Source of the DNA: a bacterium
Lineage (GTDB): Bacteria; ARS69
Assembly: GCA_025774865.1 (NCBI GenBank)
Contig: JALGZO010000153.1
Location: forward strand, 1-12,225
Length of the DNA stretch: 12,225 nt
Reading direction: 5' to 3'
The notes under the pieces are model-generated. The model saw nothing but the letters and a program-made list of their open reading frames with translations, searched no databases and was not told where the DNA came from. The translations under genes and the position numbers were made by a program. Positions 6,379 to 12,225 of the stretch are shown piece by piece (positions within the stretch are counted from its first letter, which is position 1; the number at the start of each line of letters is the position of its first letter).

Positions 6379-7496
6379 GCCGCCGTCCTTCGAGCGCGGC
6401 CGGCCGCACACAGGTCGAGCACGAGCTCCTCGAGAACCTCGCGCGCGCCGGCGGCGGCGCCCGTCTTCACGTCGAGATCCGCCTGTCGGAGGCGGACGAG
6501 CGTGCGCCGAAGCTCGTCGAGCTCGCGGTTCTGGGCCGCCTCGAAGCGCTTGAATCCGGCGAAGGGGTGGATCGTGGTGACGTCGTCGGGCCCCCGGCCG
6601 AACGCTCCCGACTCGAACGTCTTGGCGGCCCGGGCTTGGAACGAGCGCATGTCACGGAACGCCGGCCGCCCGCCTTGCTCCCAGAGGAGACGAGCCTGGA
6701 GGACGTGCCGCGCCTGGCGGACCAGCAACGTCAGAAGAACGAGGGGGTACGTCCCGGTCGCGAGCAGATCCTCCACGAGCGTCATCGCCCGTATCGGGTC
6801 CCGTTTCGCCACGGCTTCCGACACGTCCCAGATGGCGTCCTCTCGCGACTTGCCCACGAGGTTTTCGAGATCCAGCGCGGTGATCTCTTGCTGATCCAGA
6901 CAGTAGAGGAGCGCCTTGTCGAGCTCGCGGCGGAGCGCCTCCATGTTCGGACCGACTCGATCCAGAAGGAGGGCGGCGGCATCGGAGGAGAGCTTCTTCT
7001 TGTCCTCTCCGGCCTTCTCGCGAAGCCAGACGGTGAGAGTCTCGGGGCGCTGTTCGTTGAGCTCGATTGCCGCCCCCCGTTTCGCCAGCCCCCGGTACCC
7101 CTTCACGCGTTTGTCGATCTTGTCGCCGGGAGCGGTGCCGGGCGCCACGAAGACCAGCGCGCTGCCGGCTCCGATGCCTGCGTCCAGGCTACCGAGGAGG
7201 CGGTCGGCGTCGGTGCCGGTGAGGAGGTGCGCGAAGTTGCGCACCACGATCACCTTCGCCGAGGCGAAGAGCGAAAGCGTGGCGACCGGTTGGAGCACCA
7301 CATCGGGCGAGCGGCCGGCGGCGTCGACGCGTTCCACCTCGGCCTGGCTCGTCGTCGCGAGCGCGTCCACGATCGCCTCGGACGCGGTCCGCACGAGGTA
7401 CGGCTCCGAGCCGAACACGAGATAGACGGGCCTCGGCTTGCCCTGCTTGATGGCGGCGAGCTCGCCGGCGAGCTCCTTCGCGCCTTCGATCGCCAT
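6375..7496 (-). CDS. holA: DNA polymerase III delta subunit
   Basis: A 373-residue protein of usual delta length. Delta is the clamp-loader wrench that opens the beta sliding clamp. Family hallmarks: PVYLVFGSEPYLV (23-35) at the N-terminus, TLSLFASAKVIVVRN (73-87), which carries the clamp-contacting region, the mid-protein EALRRELDKALLY (186-198), VGKSREDAIWDVSEAVAKRD (214-233), and the helical collar with YPLVLLTLLVRQAR (250-263). No intact Walker A is present, as expected for delta. The ATG at 7496 has GGAG four bases upstream and fits the family. An upstream in-frame ATG at 7541 lies inside the predicted -10 element, so it is rejected. First gene of a tight operon with holB, the lipoprotein and the PIN gene. 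Confidence 0.94.
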   Translation of the reverse strand: MAIEGAKELAGELAAIKQGKPRPVYLVFGSEPYLVRTASEAIVDALATTSQAEVERVDAAGRSPDVVLQPVATLSLFASAKVIVVRNFAHLLTGTDADRLLGSLDAGIGAGSALVFVAPGTAPGDKIDKRVKGYRGLAKRGAAIELNEQRPETLTVWLREKAGEDKKKLSSDAAALLLDRVGPNMEALRRELDKALLYCLDQQEITALDLENLVGKSREDAIWDVSEAVAKRDPIRAMTLVEDLLATGTYPLVLLTLLVRQARHVLQARLLWEQGGRPAFRDMRSFQARAAKTFESGAFGRGPDDVTTIHPFAGFKRFEAAQNRELDELRRTLVRLRQADLDVKTGAAAGAREVLEELVLDLCAAGRARRTAA

Positions 7497-7539
7497 GGTT
7501 CTCCGCTTCGGACGAACGGGGGATCTGACCCGGTGCGGC

Positions 7540-7569
7540 ATGATAGCGGATCAGCGTCTCTCTTGTCCG
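7540..7569 (-). promoter_or_regulatory. predicted sigma70-type promoter for the holA operon
   Basis: Reading the minus strand, CGGACA (7569-7564) and TATCAT (7545-7540) are separated by 18 bp: 4/6 and 5/6 matches to the -35 and -10 consensus. Transcription would begin near 7533, leaving a leader of about 36 nt before the holA ATG. Confidence 0.5.
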
Positions 7570-7644
7570 CTGGCCTGAGCTTCAGCCGGGGCGCGCCTGA
7601 CCGCCGCTGTCCGAAGGAGGGAGGCCGCGGGATCTCGGGTCCGA

Positions 7645-8988
7645 CTAGCGGGGGCGGACCCGCAGTCGCTGGCCAGTGAAGATCTGGTCGCTGTTCAAGT
7701 TGTTCGCGCCCTTGAGCGAGTCGACGTCCATCGCGTACGCCTGCGCGATCTGCGATAACGACTCGCCCGTCGAGACCGTGTGCATCGTCCACCCGAGACG
7801 CGGAATCTCGACTTCCTCGCAGTACATCACGATGCCGTCCACGAGAGCTCTGATGTAGCGCGCTCGGTCCGCGGACGATCGGAAGAAGTGGACATCATCG
7901 GAGTTCGTGAGGAATCCGGCTTCCACCAGAACGGCCGGGATGAAGAGGGACTTCAGCACGCCGAACCCCGCCTGCTGCACGCGACGCGTCCGCATGCCTC
8001 GCAGGCCCGTGATGTTGTCGGTGATGAGCGTCGCGAGCCGCTGGCTGCGCTCGACCGAGTCGTGCTGCCGGAGATCGACGAGCATGCGCCCCAGGGCGTC
8101 GGCGGTGTCGAGGTCGCGTGGCGGCACGCCGCCGACCAGATCCGCCGAGTTCTCGGCGTGCACGAGCTCCTTCGTGGCGCGGTCCTCCGCGCCCCGAAGC
8201 GACACGAAGAACACCTCCGTCCCGCGCGCCGATCTCGCCGAGGCGGCGTTGAAGTGCACGCTGACGAAGAGGTGGGCGCCGCGCTCCTCCGCGATCTCCC
8301 GCCGGCGGCGCAGGCTCACGAAGTAGTCACCGTTGCGCGTGAGCTCGGCCCGGTAGCCACGGCGGCGGTCCACTTCGGTCTGCAGCTCTCGAGAGAACGT
8401 CAGGGCGAGATTCTTCTCCTTCAGGCCACCCGGATTCCGGCGCCCGGGATCCTCGCCGCCGTGGCCGGGATCGATCATCACGATGAAGTCTCCGAACGCG
8501 TCAGGTCCGAGGTTGCGCTCGACCCTGGGTCGTGACGGATCGGGTGCCGGAGACGGCCGCTTCACGTCGACCACGATGCGATTCGGCTTCGCCCCGAACT
8601 TCTCCAGCGCAAACACGTCGTAGCGGGCGGCGGAGTCGAGATCGAGGACCACCTGGGCCTTGCCGCTGTTCTCCAGCACGTTGAAGCGGACGCGCCGGAT
8701 CAGGCCGTCCTCGATCCGGATCGGGTCCAGGCTGAATCGGAAGCGGCCCCCGGCGACGTCGACTGCGATTCGGTGCGGATCCACGAGATCACGATGGCGG
8801 TAGGACGCTGGACCGTCGAGGTCGAGTACGATCCGGGTGTGGTCCGGGGCGGACCAGTGCCGGATTGCGAGGATGTTCGTCGCGGCCGAGGAGGACGGAC
8901 CGAGCAGCGCCACCGCGAACAGCGTTGCCGCGACTGGCCGCCGAACGCGGGTCGACGCCCGAGATTTCACCCCACCACCCATGCCCAT
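7645..8988 (-). CDS. N-acetylmuramoyl-L-alanine amidase (AMIN-Amidase_3-LysM)
   Basis: A 447-residue periplasmic or secreted hydrolase that cuts the amide bond between MurNAc and the peptide stem, normally for cell separation. Order of parts: a signal peptide (1 to about 36, basic then ATLFAVALLG, cleavage near SSSAA); an AMIN domain (about 38-145), which in AmiC-type enzymes directs them to peptidoglycan or the septum; a catalytic Amidase_3 domain (about 168-392) with zinc ligands H176 in DPGHGG, E191 and H245 in VSVHFNA and catalytic E356 in LVEAGFLTN; and a C-terminal LysM (about 401-445, HTVSTGESLSQIA) that binds glycan. Two ATGs six bases apart (8988 and 8982) can both use the GAGGGGGAG ribosome binding site. 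Closest to E. coli AmiC in AMIN-catalytic order, with an added LysM. A predicted holA promoter separates it from the replication genes downstream. Confidence 0.95.
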   Translation of the reverse strand: MGMGGGVKSRASTRVRRPVAATLFAVALLGPSSSAATNILAIRHWSAPDHTRIVLDLDGPASYRHRDLVDPHRIAVDVAGGRFRFSLDPIRIEDGLIRRVRFNVLENSGKAQVVLDLDSAARYDVFALEKFGAKPNRIVVDVKRPSPAPDPSRPRVERNLGPDAFGDFIVMIDPGHGGEDPGRRNPGGLKEKNLALTFSRELQTEVDRRRGYRAELTRNGDYFVSLRRRREIAEERGAHLFVSVHFNAASARSARGTEVFFVSLRGAEDRATKELVHAENSADLVGGVPPRDLDTADALGRMLVDLRQHDSVERSQRLATLITDNITGLRGMRTRRVQQAGFGVLKSLFIPAVLVEAGFLTNSDDVHFFRSSADRARYIRALVDGIVMYCEEVEIPRLGWTMHTVSTGESLSQIAQAYAMDVDSLKGANNLNSDQIFTGQRLRVRPR

Positions 8989-9018
8989 CTCCCCCTCGGG
9001 ACCGCGAGAGCCTAGAGA

Positions 9019-9035
9019 GACCGCCGTGCGCGGTC
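9019..9035 (-). repeat. inverted repeat in the amidase leader
   Basis: GACCGC and GCGGTC flank a 5-nt spacer, 31-47 bp upstream of the amidase ATG. In the mRNA this is a stable 6-bp hairpin followed by a short pyrimidine tract. It could influence amidase translation. No known riboswitch is recognised. Confidence 0.4.
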
Positions 9036-9091
9036 AAGCGCTCCGACACGGGCTGAAACCCCCGGGCGGAGCCCCGGTTCTCGACCCGGGA

Positions 9092-9119
9092 GGCGTTCGC
9101 AACCACTTGCGGCAACGCC
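9092..9119. repeat. imperfect 11-bp inverted repeat between amidase and marR
   Basis: GGCGTT+CGCAA pairs with TTGCG+AACGCC across a 4-nt loop (CCAC), with two unpaired bases (GC at 9112-9113) in the right arm. It lies in the predicted leader of the amidase mRNA. It may be an RNA hairpin or a protein site; nothing in the sequence decides between these. Confidence 0.4.
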
Positions 9120-9153
9120 GGTTCCGAGAAGGCCGGGGGCTCTTCGGCTCCCC

Positions 9154-9182
9154 TTGCCATGATAGTTCATTGTTCATATAGT
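9154..9182 (+). promoter_or_regulatory. strong sigma70-type promoter for marR-dinB
   Basis: TTGCCA (9154-9159) and TATAGT (9177-9182) are separated by exactly 17 bp, giving 5/6 and 5/6 consensus matches in an AT-rich island. The expected transcription start, about seven bases after the -10, falls at the marR ATG (9190). Confidence 0.75.
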
Positions 9183-9187
9183 ACGAA
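9159..9187 (-). promoter_or_regulatory. possible divergent promoter for the amidase gene
   Basis: On the minus strand TTCGTA (9187-9182) and TATCAT (9164-9159) are separated by 17 bp. The -10 is good (5/6), the -35 poor (3/6). If used, the amidase mRNA has a leader of about 160 nt with several GC hairpins, and the promoter shares DNA with the marR control site. Confidence 0.3.
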
Positions 9188-9194
9188 ATATGAA
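9173..9194. promoter_or_regulatory. palindromic operator over the marR -10 and start codon
   Basis: TTCATAT (9173-9179) and ATATGAA (9188-9194) form a perfect 7-bp inverted repeat with an 8-bp spacer. MarR dimers bind palindromes of this general size. Its place across the -10 and the initiation codon fits autorepression, and it would also touch the candidate divergent amidase promoter. Confidence 0.6.
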
Positions 9195-9675
9195 TAGTCC
9201 GAATCATCGCCCGAAGGCGCTGCGACTCATCTCACCTCTACACCGCGCGAACCGGCAGATGGCGATCTACCTGGAGGGGCAGCTCGTCGACCTCGGCGTC
9301 TCGGCCCCGGAGGCACACATCGTTTCCTACGTGCACGCCTACGGACCCTGCCGGGTCGGCGAGCTCGTGCGTGTGTTCGGGTACAAGAAGCCGACGATGA
9401 CGAGCATGCTCGACCGCCTCGAGCGGAAAGATCTGATCCGGCGGGAGCTGAATCCGAACGACCGTCGGTCGTTCGTGGTGAACACCATCGAGAAAGGAGC
9501 CGCACTCGCGAAGGAGGCACGCAATCGCGTGGAGAAGCTGGACCGGAGAATTCGGCGCCGGGTCTCGGCCGAGGATCTCCGAGGGTTTCTGAATGTGGTC
9601 GACGCAGTGACGGAGACCACGGGAGTCAACGTCCGAGAGGACGCCACGGGCGAAGGCCCACCAAAGAGGAGATAA
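9190..9675 (+). CDS. MarR-family transcriptional regulator
   Basis: A 161-residue winged-helix regulator. After an N-terminal dimerisation helix (about 12-34), the helix-turn-helix runs from about 38 to 83, with recognition helix KKPTMTSMLDRLERKDLI, followed by the wing with the MarR signature DRR...VVNTIEKG (D91, R92, T99, G103). The C-terminal helices (about 104-145) complete the dimer interface. Such proteins usually repress their own operon and release DNA on binding a phenolic or other ligand, or on thiol oxidation; one cysteine (C54) is present. There is no Shine-Dalgarno sequence before the ATG and the promoter ends seven bases upstream, so translation is probably leaderless. The next gene starts 4 bp after its stop, and that gene's ribosome binding site lies in the last marR codons, so the two form an operon. 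Confidence 0.93.
   Translation: MNSPNHRPKALRLISPLHRANRQMAIYLEGQLVDLGVSAPEAHIVSYVHAYGPCRVGELVRVFGYKKPTMTSMLDRLERKDLIRRELNPNDRRSFVVNTIEKGAALAKEARNRVEKLDRRIRRRVSAEDLRGFLNVVDAVTETTGVNVREDATGEGPPKRR
9667..9671 (+). promoter_or_regulatory. ribosome binding site for the dinB-like gene
   Basis: AGGAG lies eight bases before the ATG at 9680, inside the final codons of marR. Ribosomes ending marR can pass directly to the next gene. This contrasts with marR, which has no such site. Confidence 0.7.
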
Positions 9676-9679
9676 CGCA

Positions 9680-10183
9680 ATGCACGGAACCACGCTCAAG
9701 GTCCAGCACGGACTCACGGGATACGTGATCGAAAAGAACATCGAGGGGCTCGACCACGAGGACAGCCTGACCCAGCCGCAGCCGGGCGGGAACTGCGCGA
9801 ACTGGGTGCTGGGCCACATCGTGAGCGCTCGGAGCACCGCTCTCGGTCTCGTCGGCAAGACGCCGATCGCGGCGCCGGAGACGTTCGCCGCCTACGGCAA
9901 TTCCCCCATCAAGAGCGAGGCGAGCGCGCTTCCGTGGAACGAGCTCGTGGAGATGTTCCGGAAGGCGCAGAAGCCGTTGGAAGAGGGGCTCGATTCGATC
10001 ACCGACGACACGATGAGCCAGCCCGCACCATTCAGTCCGACCGGCAACCCCGACGAGACCATCGGGTCTTTGCTCGCCGCCATCGCGTTCCACGAGGCGT
10101 ATCACGCGGGGCAGCTCGGGCTGCTGCGCCGGCTGGCCGGGCGCGAGGGTGTGATGAAGGGCCCGGAAGCCGCCACCGCTTAG
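9680..10183 (+). CDS. DinB-superfamily metal-binding protein (putative thiol-dependent transferase)
   Basis: A 167-residue four-helix-bundle protein of the DinB/YfiT superfamily. The three expected metal-ligand histidines are visible: H46 in NWVLGHIV, and H138 and H142 in AFHEAYHAG. Helix positions and length suit the family. Some relatives are bacillithiol- or mycothiol-dependent S-transferases that detoxify electrophiles; many have no known reaction. Linkage to a MarR-type regulator, only four bases upstream and under one promoter, suggests an inducible response to a chemical stress, but substrate and cofactor cannot be read from the sequence. This family is unrelated to the DNA polymerase IV also called DinB. 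A strong AGGAG fixes the start. Family call good; activity inferred only. Confidence 0.87.
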   Translation: MHGTTLKVQHGLTGYVIEKNIEGLDHEDSLTQPQPGGNCANWVLGHIVSARSTALGLVGKTPIAAPETFAAYGNSPIKSEASALPWNELVEMFRKAQKPLEEGLDSITDDTMSQPAPFSPTGNPDETIGSLLAAIAFHEAYHAGQLGLLRRLAGREGVMKGPEAATA

Positions 10184-10222
10184 ACCCCACTTTCGATTCG
10201 GGGGGTCACGTGGTCAGCCACG
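10183..10222 (+). terminator. tandem hairpins after the dinB-like gene, possible terminator
   Basis: Two adjacent inverted repeats follow the stop: GACCCC (10183-10188) with GGGGTC (10202-10207), and CGTGG (10209-10213) with CCACG (10218-10222) around TCAG. A C-run rather than a T-run follows, so this would not be a classical intrinsic terminator. It could mark the 3' end of the mRNA. Confidence 0.35.
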
Positions 10223-10360
10223 CCCCCCCGGATCCTTCGCGTCGCGTCCCCCGCGATCGCACCCCGCCTCCCGAGCCGTTTCCGAGCTTGATCTGGCCGC
10301 CCGTGCGCGCGCACGATGGGCAAGCCCTTCGGAGAATCGGGTCCGCGACTGTCTGGGGGA

Positions 10361-10381
10361 CGAAGGCCACACGGGCCTTCG
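10361..10381 (+). repeat. perfect 8-bp-stem hairpin upstream of the subtilase gene
   Basis: CGAAGGCC and GGCCTTCG pair perfectly around a 5-nt loop (ACACG). This is one of the strongest short hairpins in the window. It lies 82 bp before the peptidase ATG and has no U-tract, so a leader structure or an operator fits as well as a terminator. Confidence 0.55.
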
Positions 10382-10453
10382 AGCAGGTCTCCGGCTGGAT
10401 ACCCCGAAAGACATTTGTTCGTACAGCGTCCCCACGTTCCGCCCCGAACCTCC

Positions 10454-10458
10454 GGAGG
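10454..10458 (+). promoter_or_regulatory. ribosome binding site for the subtilase
   Basis: GGAGG sits five bases before the ATG at 10464. It fixes the start, which is followed at once by a signal peptide. Confidence 0.8.
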
Positions 10459-10463
10459 ACCGT

Positions 10464-12225
10464 ATGAACCGCCCCCCGACGCTCGCCGTCGTCGCCTTCG
10501 GCACCTGTCTCCTCGGTCTCGCCACCACCGGCGCCGCCGACTCGAACTACGTACCCGATCAGGTCATCCTGAAGTTCAGGGACGGCACGACCCCGATCGA
10601 GCAAGCCGAGGTCCTCGCCGAGCTCTTGTCCACGGACCTCGAGCACTTCGAGCGGATCGACGCGCACCTCGCGACCATCTCCGCGATGCCGGTCCCGCAA
10701 GCCGTCACCAACTACAGTAACCACCCGGCCGTCGAATTCATCGAGCCAAACTACATCGTGAGCGTGTTCGGGATACCGAACGATCCGCTCTTCGACCAGC
10801 TGTGGGGGATGCACAACACCGGCCAGACCGGCGGAACTCCGGGCGCCGACATCAGCGCGACGATCGCGTGGGACATCGTCACCGGGACGCCGGATGTCGT
10901 GATCGGCGTCATCGACACGGGCGTGAACTACCTGCATCCGGATCTCGCCGACAACATCTATACGAACCCGGGCGAGATCCCCGGAAACGGCGTCGACGAC
11001 GACGACAACGGATTCGTCGACGACGTCCGGGGATGGGATTTCCTCCACGAAGACAACGATCCCATGGACGACCATTTTCATGGGAGCCACGTCTCGGGCA
11101 CGATCGGCGCGGTGGGCAACAATGGTCTGGGTGTCGTCGGGGTCAACTGGTCCGTCCGGATCATGCCGCTGAAGTTCCTCGACGCGGGCGGATTCGGCAC
11201 GACCGGCGACGCTATCCAGTGCATCGAATACGCGACGATGATGGGTGTGCATCTCACGAGCAACAGCTGGGGAGGCGGGAGCTTCTCGTCGGCGATGGAG
11301 ATGGCCATCGAGGACGCCGGTGCGGCCGGAATCTTGTTCATCGCCGCCGCCGGCAACGACGGCGCGAACAACGACGTCTTCCCTCACTATCCGTCGAGCC
11401 ATACGGCCGAGAACATCATCGCCGTGGCCAACACGGACCACAACGATCAGCTCTGGCCGAGCTCGAACTACGGGCTCACGAGCGTCGACCTCGGCGCTCC
11501 GGGAGTGAACGTTCTGAGCACGGTCCTGGGCACCGGTTTCGGTCAGGCTACCGGCACTTCGATGTCCACTCCGCACGTCGCGGGGGCGCTCGGTCTGATC
11601 TACGACCGGTTTCCCGCGATCTCGGGTGCGGACGCGAAGGATCTGTTGCTCGCCTCGGTCGATCCCTTGCCCGCGCTCGCGGGACGGGTCCTGACCGGGG
11701 GGCGGCTGAACGCGTTCACACCCATTCTCGAGCCGGACAGCCTCCCGCCGGCCATGATCTCCGATCTCGATATCGTCGACGTGAACGGAACCTGGGCGCA
11801 GCTGCAGTGGACCGCCACGGGGGACGACGGGACGACCGGGCAGGCGCGACGGTACGAAGTTCGCTACTCCACCTCGCTCATCGACGAGGCCAACTTCGAC
11901 GACGCCCCGCTCGCCACGGGTCCCCCCGGCCCGCAACCGCCCGGCGCGACCGAACAGATGCAGGTCGGGGGACTCGCATTCGCGACCAGCTACTACTTCG
12001 CGGTCAAGGCTTTCGACGAGCTCGGCAACTCCTCCCCGATCTCCAACGTGCCGAGCGCAGTGACGCTCGGGCCGCCGAACATCGCGGTGGCGCCGGACTC
12101 GCTGAGCGCGGATCTCCTCACGGGAGCGACCTCCACGGATATCCTCACCGTGTCCAACGACGGCGAAGCCGAGCTCAACTTCGAGATCTCGATCGCGGAC
12201 AACGTGGCGGCGGCGCATCGGATCA
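10464..12225 (+). CDS. secreted subtilisin-like serine peptidase (S8), partial at the C-terminus
   Basis: The frame is open to the window end: 587 residues and continuing. A signal peptide (1 to about 25, cleavage near TGAA) is followed by a propeptide region (about 27-100, VPDQVILKFRDGT to EFIEPNYIVSV, typical of subtilase inhibitor/prodomains). The catalytic domain (about 105-420) has D151 in GVIDTG, H206 in HGSHVSG, oxyanion N298 in AAAGNDG and S366 in GTSMSTPHVAG, so the full triad is present. NGVDDDDNGFVDDVRGWDF at 175-193 is an Asp-rich, probably calcium-binding loop seen in thermitase/fervidolysin-type enzymes. A fibronectin-III-like domain follows (about 430-535), then the beginning of a further Ig-like repeat from about 538 (IAVAPDSLSADL, LTVSNDGEAELNF). 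It probably digests extracellular protein or matures surface proteins. The missing C-terminus could hold a sorting or anchor domain. Alone on its transcript as far as seen. Confidence 0.95.
   Translation, partial: MNRPPTLAVVAFGTCLLGLATTGAADSNYVPDQVILKFRDGTTPIEQAEVLAELLSTDLEHFERIDAHLATISAMPVPQAVTNYSNHPAVEFIEPNYIVSVFGIPNDPLFDQLWGMHNTGQTGGTPGADISATIAWDIVTGTPDVVIGVIDTGVNYLHPDLADNIYTNPGEIPGNGVDDDDNGFVDDVRGWDFLHEDNDPMDDHFHGSHVSGTIGAVGNNGLGVVGVNWSVRIMPLKFLDAGGFGTTGDAIQCIEYATMMGVHLTSNSWGGGSFSSAMEMAIEDAGAAGILFIAAAGNDGANNDVFPHYPSSHTAENIIAVANTDHNDQLWPSSNYGLTSVDLGAPGVNVLSTVLGTGFGQATGTSMSTPHVAGALGLIYDRFPAISGADAKDLLLASVDPLPALAGRVLTGGRLNAFTPILEPDSLPPAMISDLDIVDVNGTWAQLQWTATGDDGTTGQARRYEVRYSTSLIDEANFDDAPLATGPPGPQPPGATEQMQVGGLAFATSYYFAVKAFDELGNSSPISNVPSAVTLGPPNIAVAPDSLSADLLTGATSTDILTVSNDGEAELNFEISIADNVAAAHRI

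Larger units (their letters stand above)
10184..10463 (+). other. 280-bp intergenic region before the subtilase
   Basis: No convincing gene on either strand. It holds the tandem hairpins at its start, a 14-bp GC palindrome at 10302-10315 (CGTGCGCGCGCACG), a strong hairpin at 10361-10381 and a good ribosome binding site at its end. I could not identify a convincing promoter for the peptidase, though the distance suggests that one lies here. Confidence 0.5.

Noticed and set aside
6249-7679. A 476-codon open frame on the plus strand opposite holA
   Set aside because: No domain is visible, and holA shows clear family motifs on the other strand.
9070-9090. A T-arm-like segment resembling part of a tRNA
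   Set aside because: The loop has eight bases and no TTCRANY pattern, and no acceptor or anticodon stem can be formed around it.
9680-10183. Naming the DinB-like gene as DNA polymerase IV
   Set aside because: It is a 167-residue four-helix metal-binding protein; it shares only a name with the polymerase.
10206-12218. A 670-codon open frame on the minus strand opposite the subtilase
   Set aside because: Its product is Arg/Val/Asp-rich with no recognisable domain, and the opposite strand encodes a full S8 triad. High GC content makes long antisense frames common.

Overview
This is a GC-rich bacterial window with compact gene packing: eight genes on the minus strand (about 1-8990), then a divergently read plus-strand arm (9190 to the end). 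No rRNA, tRNA, CRISPR array, insertion sequence or phage gene is visible. The cell is probably Gram-negative, because it encodes a periplasmic AMIN-Amidase_3-LysM amidase, a lipoprotein with a lipobox and a secreted multidomain subtilase. The subtilase's tail (a fibronectin-III-like domain, then an 'APDSLSADL..' Ig-like repeat) resembles exported proteins of uncultured FCB-group or Eisenbacteria-like lineages. That taxonomic guess is style-based inference and weak.

Minus strand, in the direction of transcription: an N-acetylmuramoyl-L-alanine amidase (8988-7645); a 148-bp gap holding a good sigma70-type promoter; then a tight run of holA (DNA polymerase III delta), a holB-like gene (delta'), a small lipoprotein and a PIN-domain nuclease. 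After an 82-bp gap come a YbbR-domain membrane protein and tsaD (tRNA t6A synthesis). After a 197-bp gap comes a response regulator with a GGDEF-type output domain, coupled to a GAF-domain protein that leaves the window at position 1. Five of these junctions are the same 4-bp stop/start overlap (GTGA four times, TTGA once), which implies translational coupling and fixes several non-ATG starts.

Plus strand: a MarR-family regulator and a DinB-superfamily protein form a two-gene operon. Its promoter (TTGCCA-N17-TATAGT) ends 7 bp before the marR ATG, so the mRNA is probably leaderless, and a palindrome spans the -10 element and the start codon, as expected for an autorepressor site. A 280-bp gap with strong hairpins follows, then a secreted S8 peptidase that is cut by the window end.

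Most genes are housekeeping (replication clamp loading, tRNA modification, cell wall) joined to signalling and export functions. I see no clearly new multigene system. The points most worth checking are the enlarged delta' subunit without its zinc module, the PIN gene without an antitoxin inside a replication operon, the MarR start-codon operator, and the coupled GGDDF regulator/GAF sensor pair.
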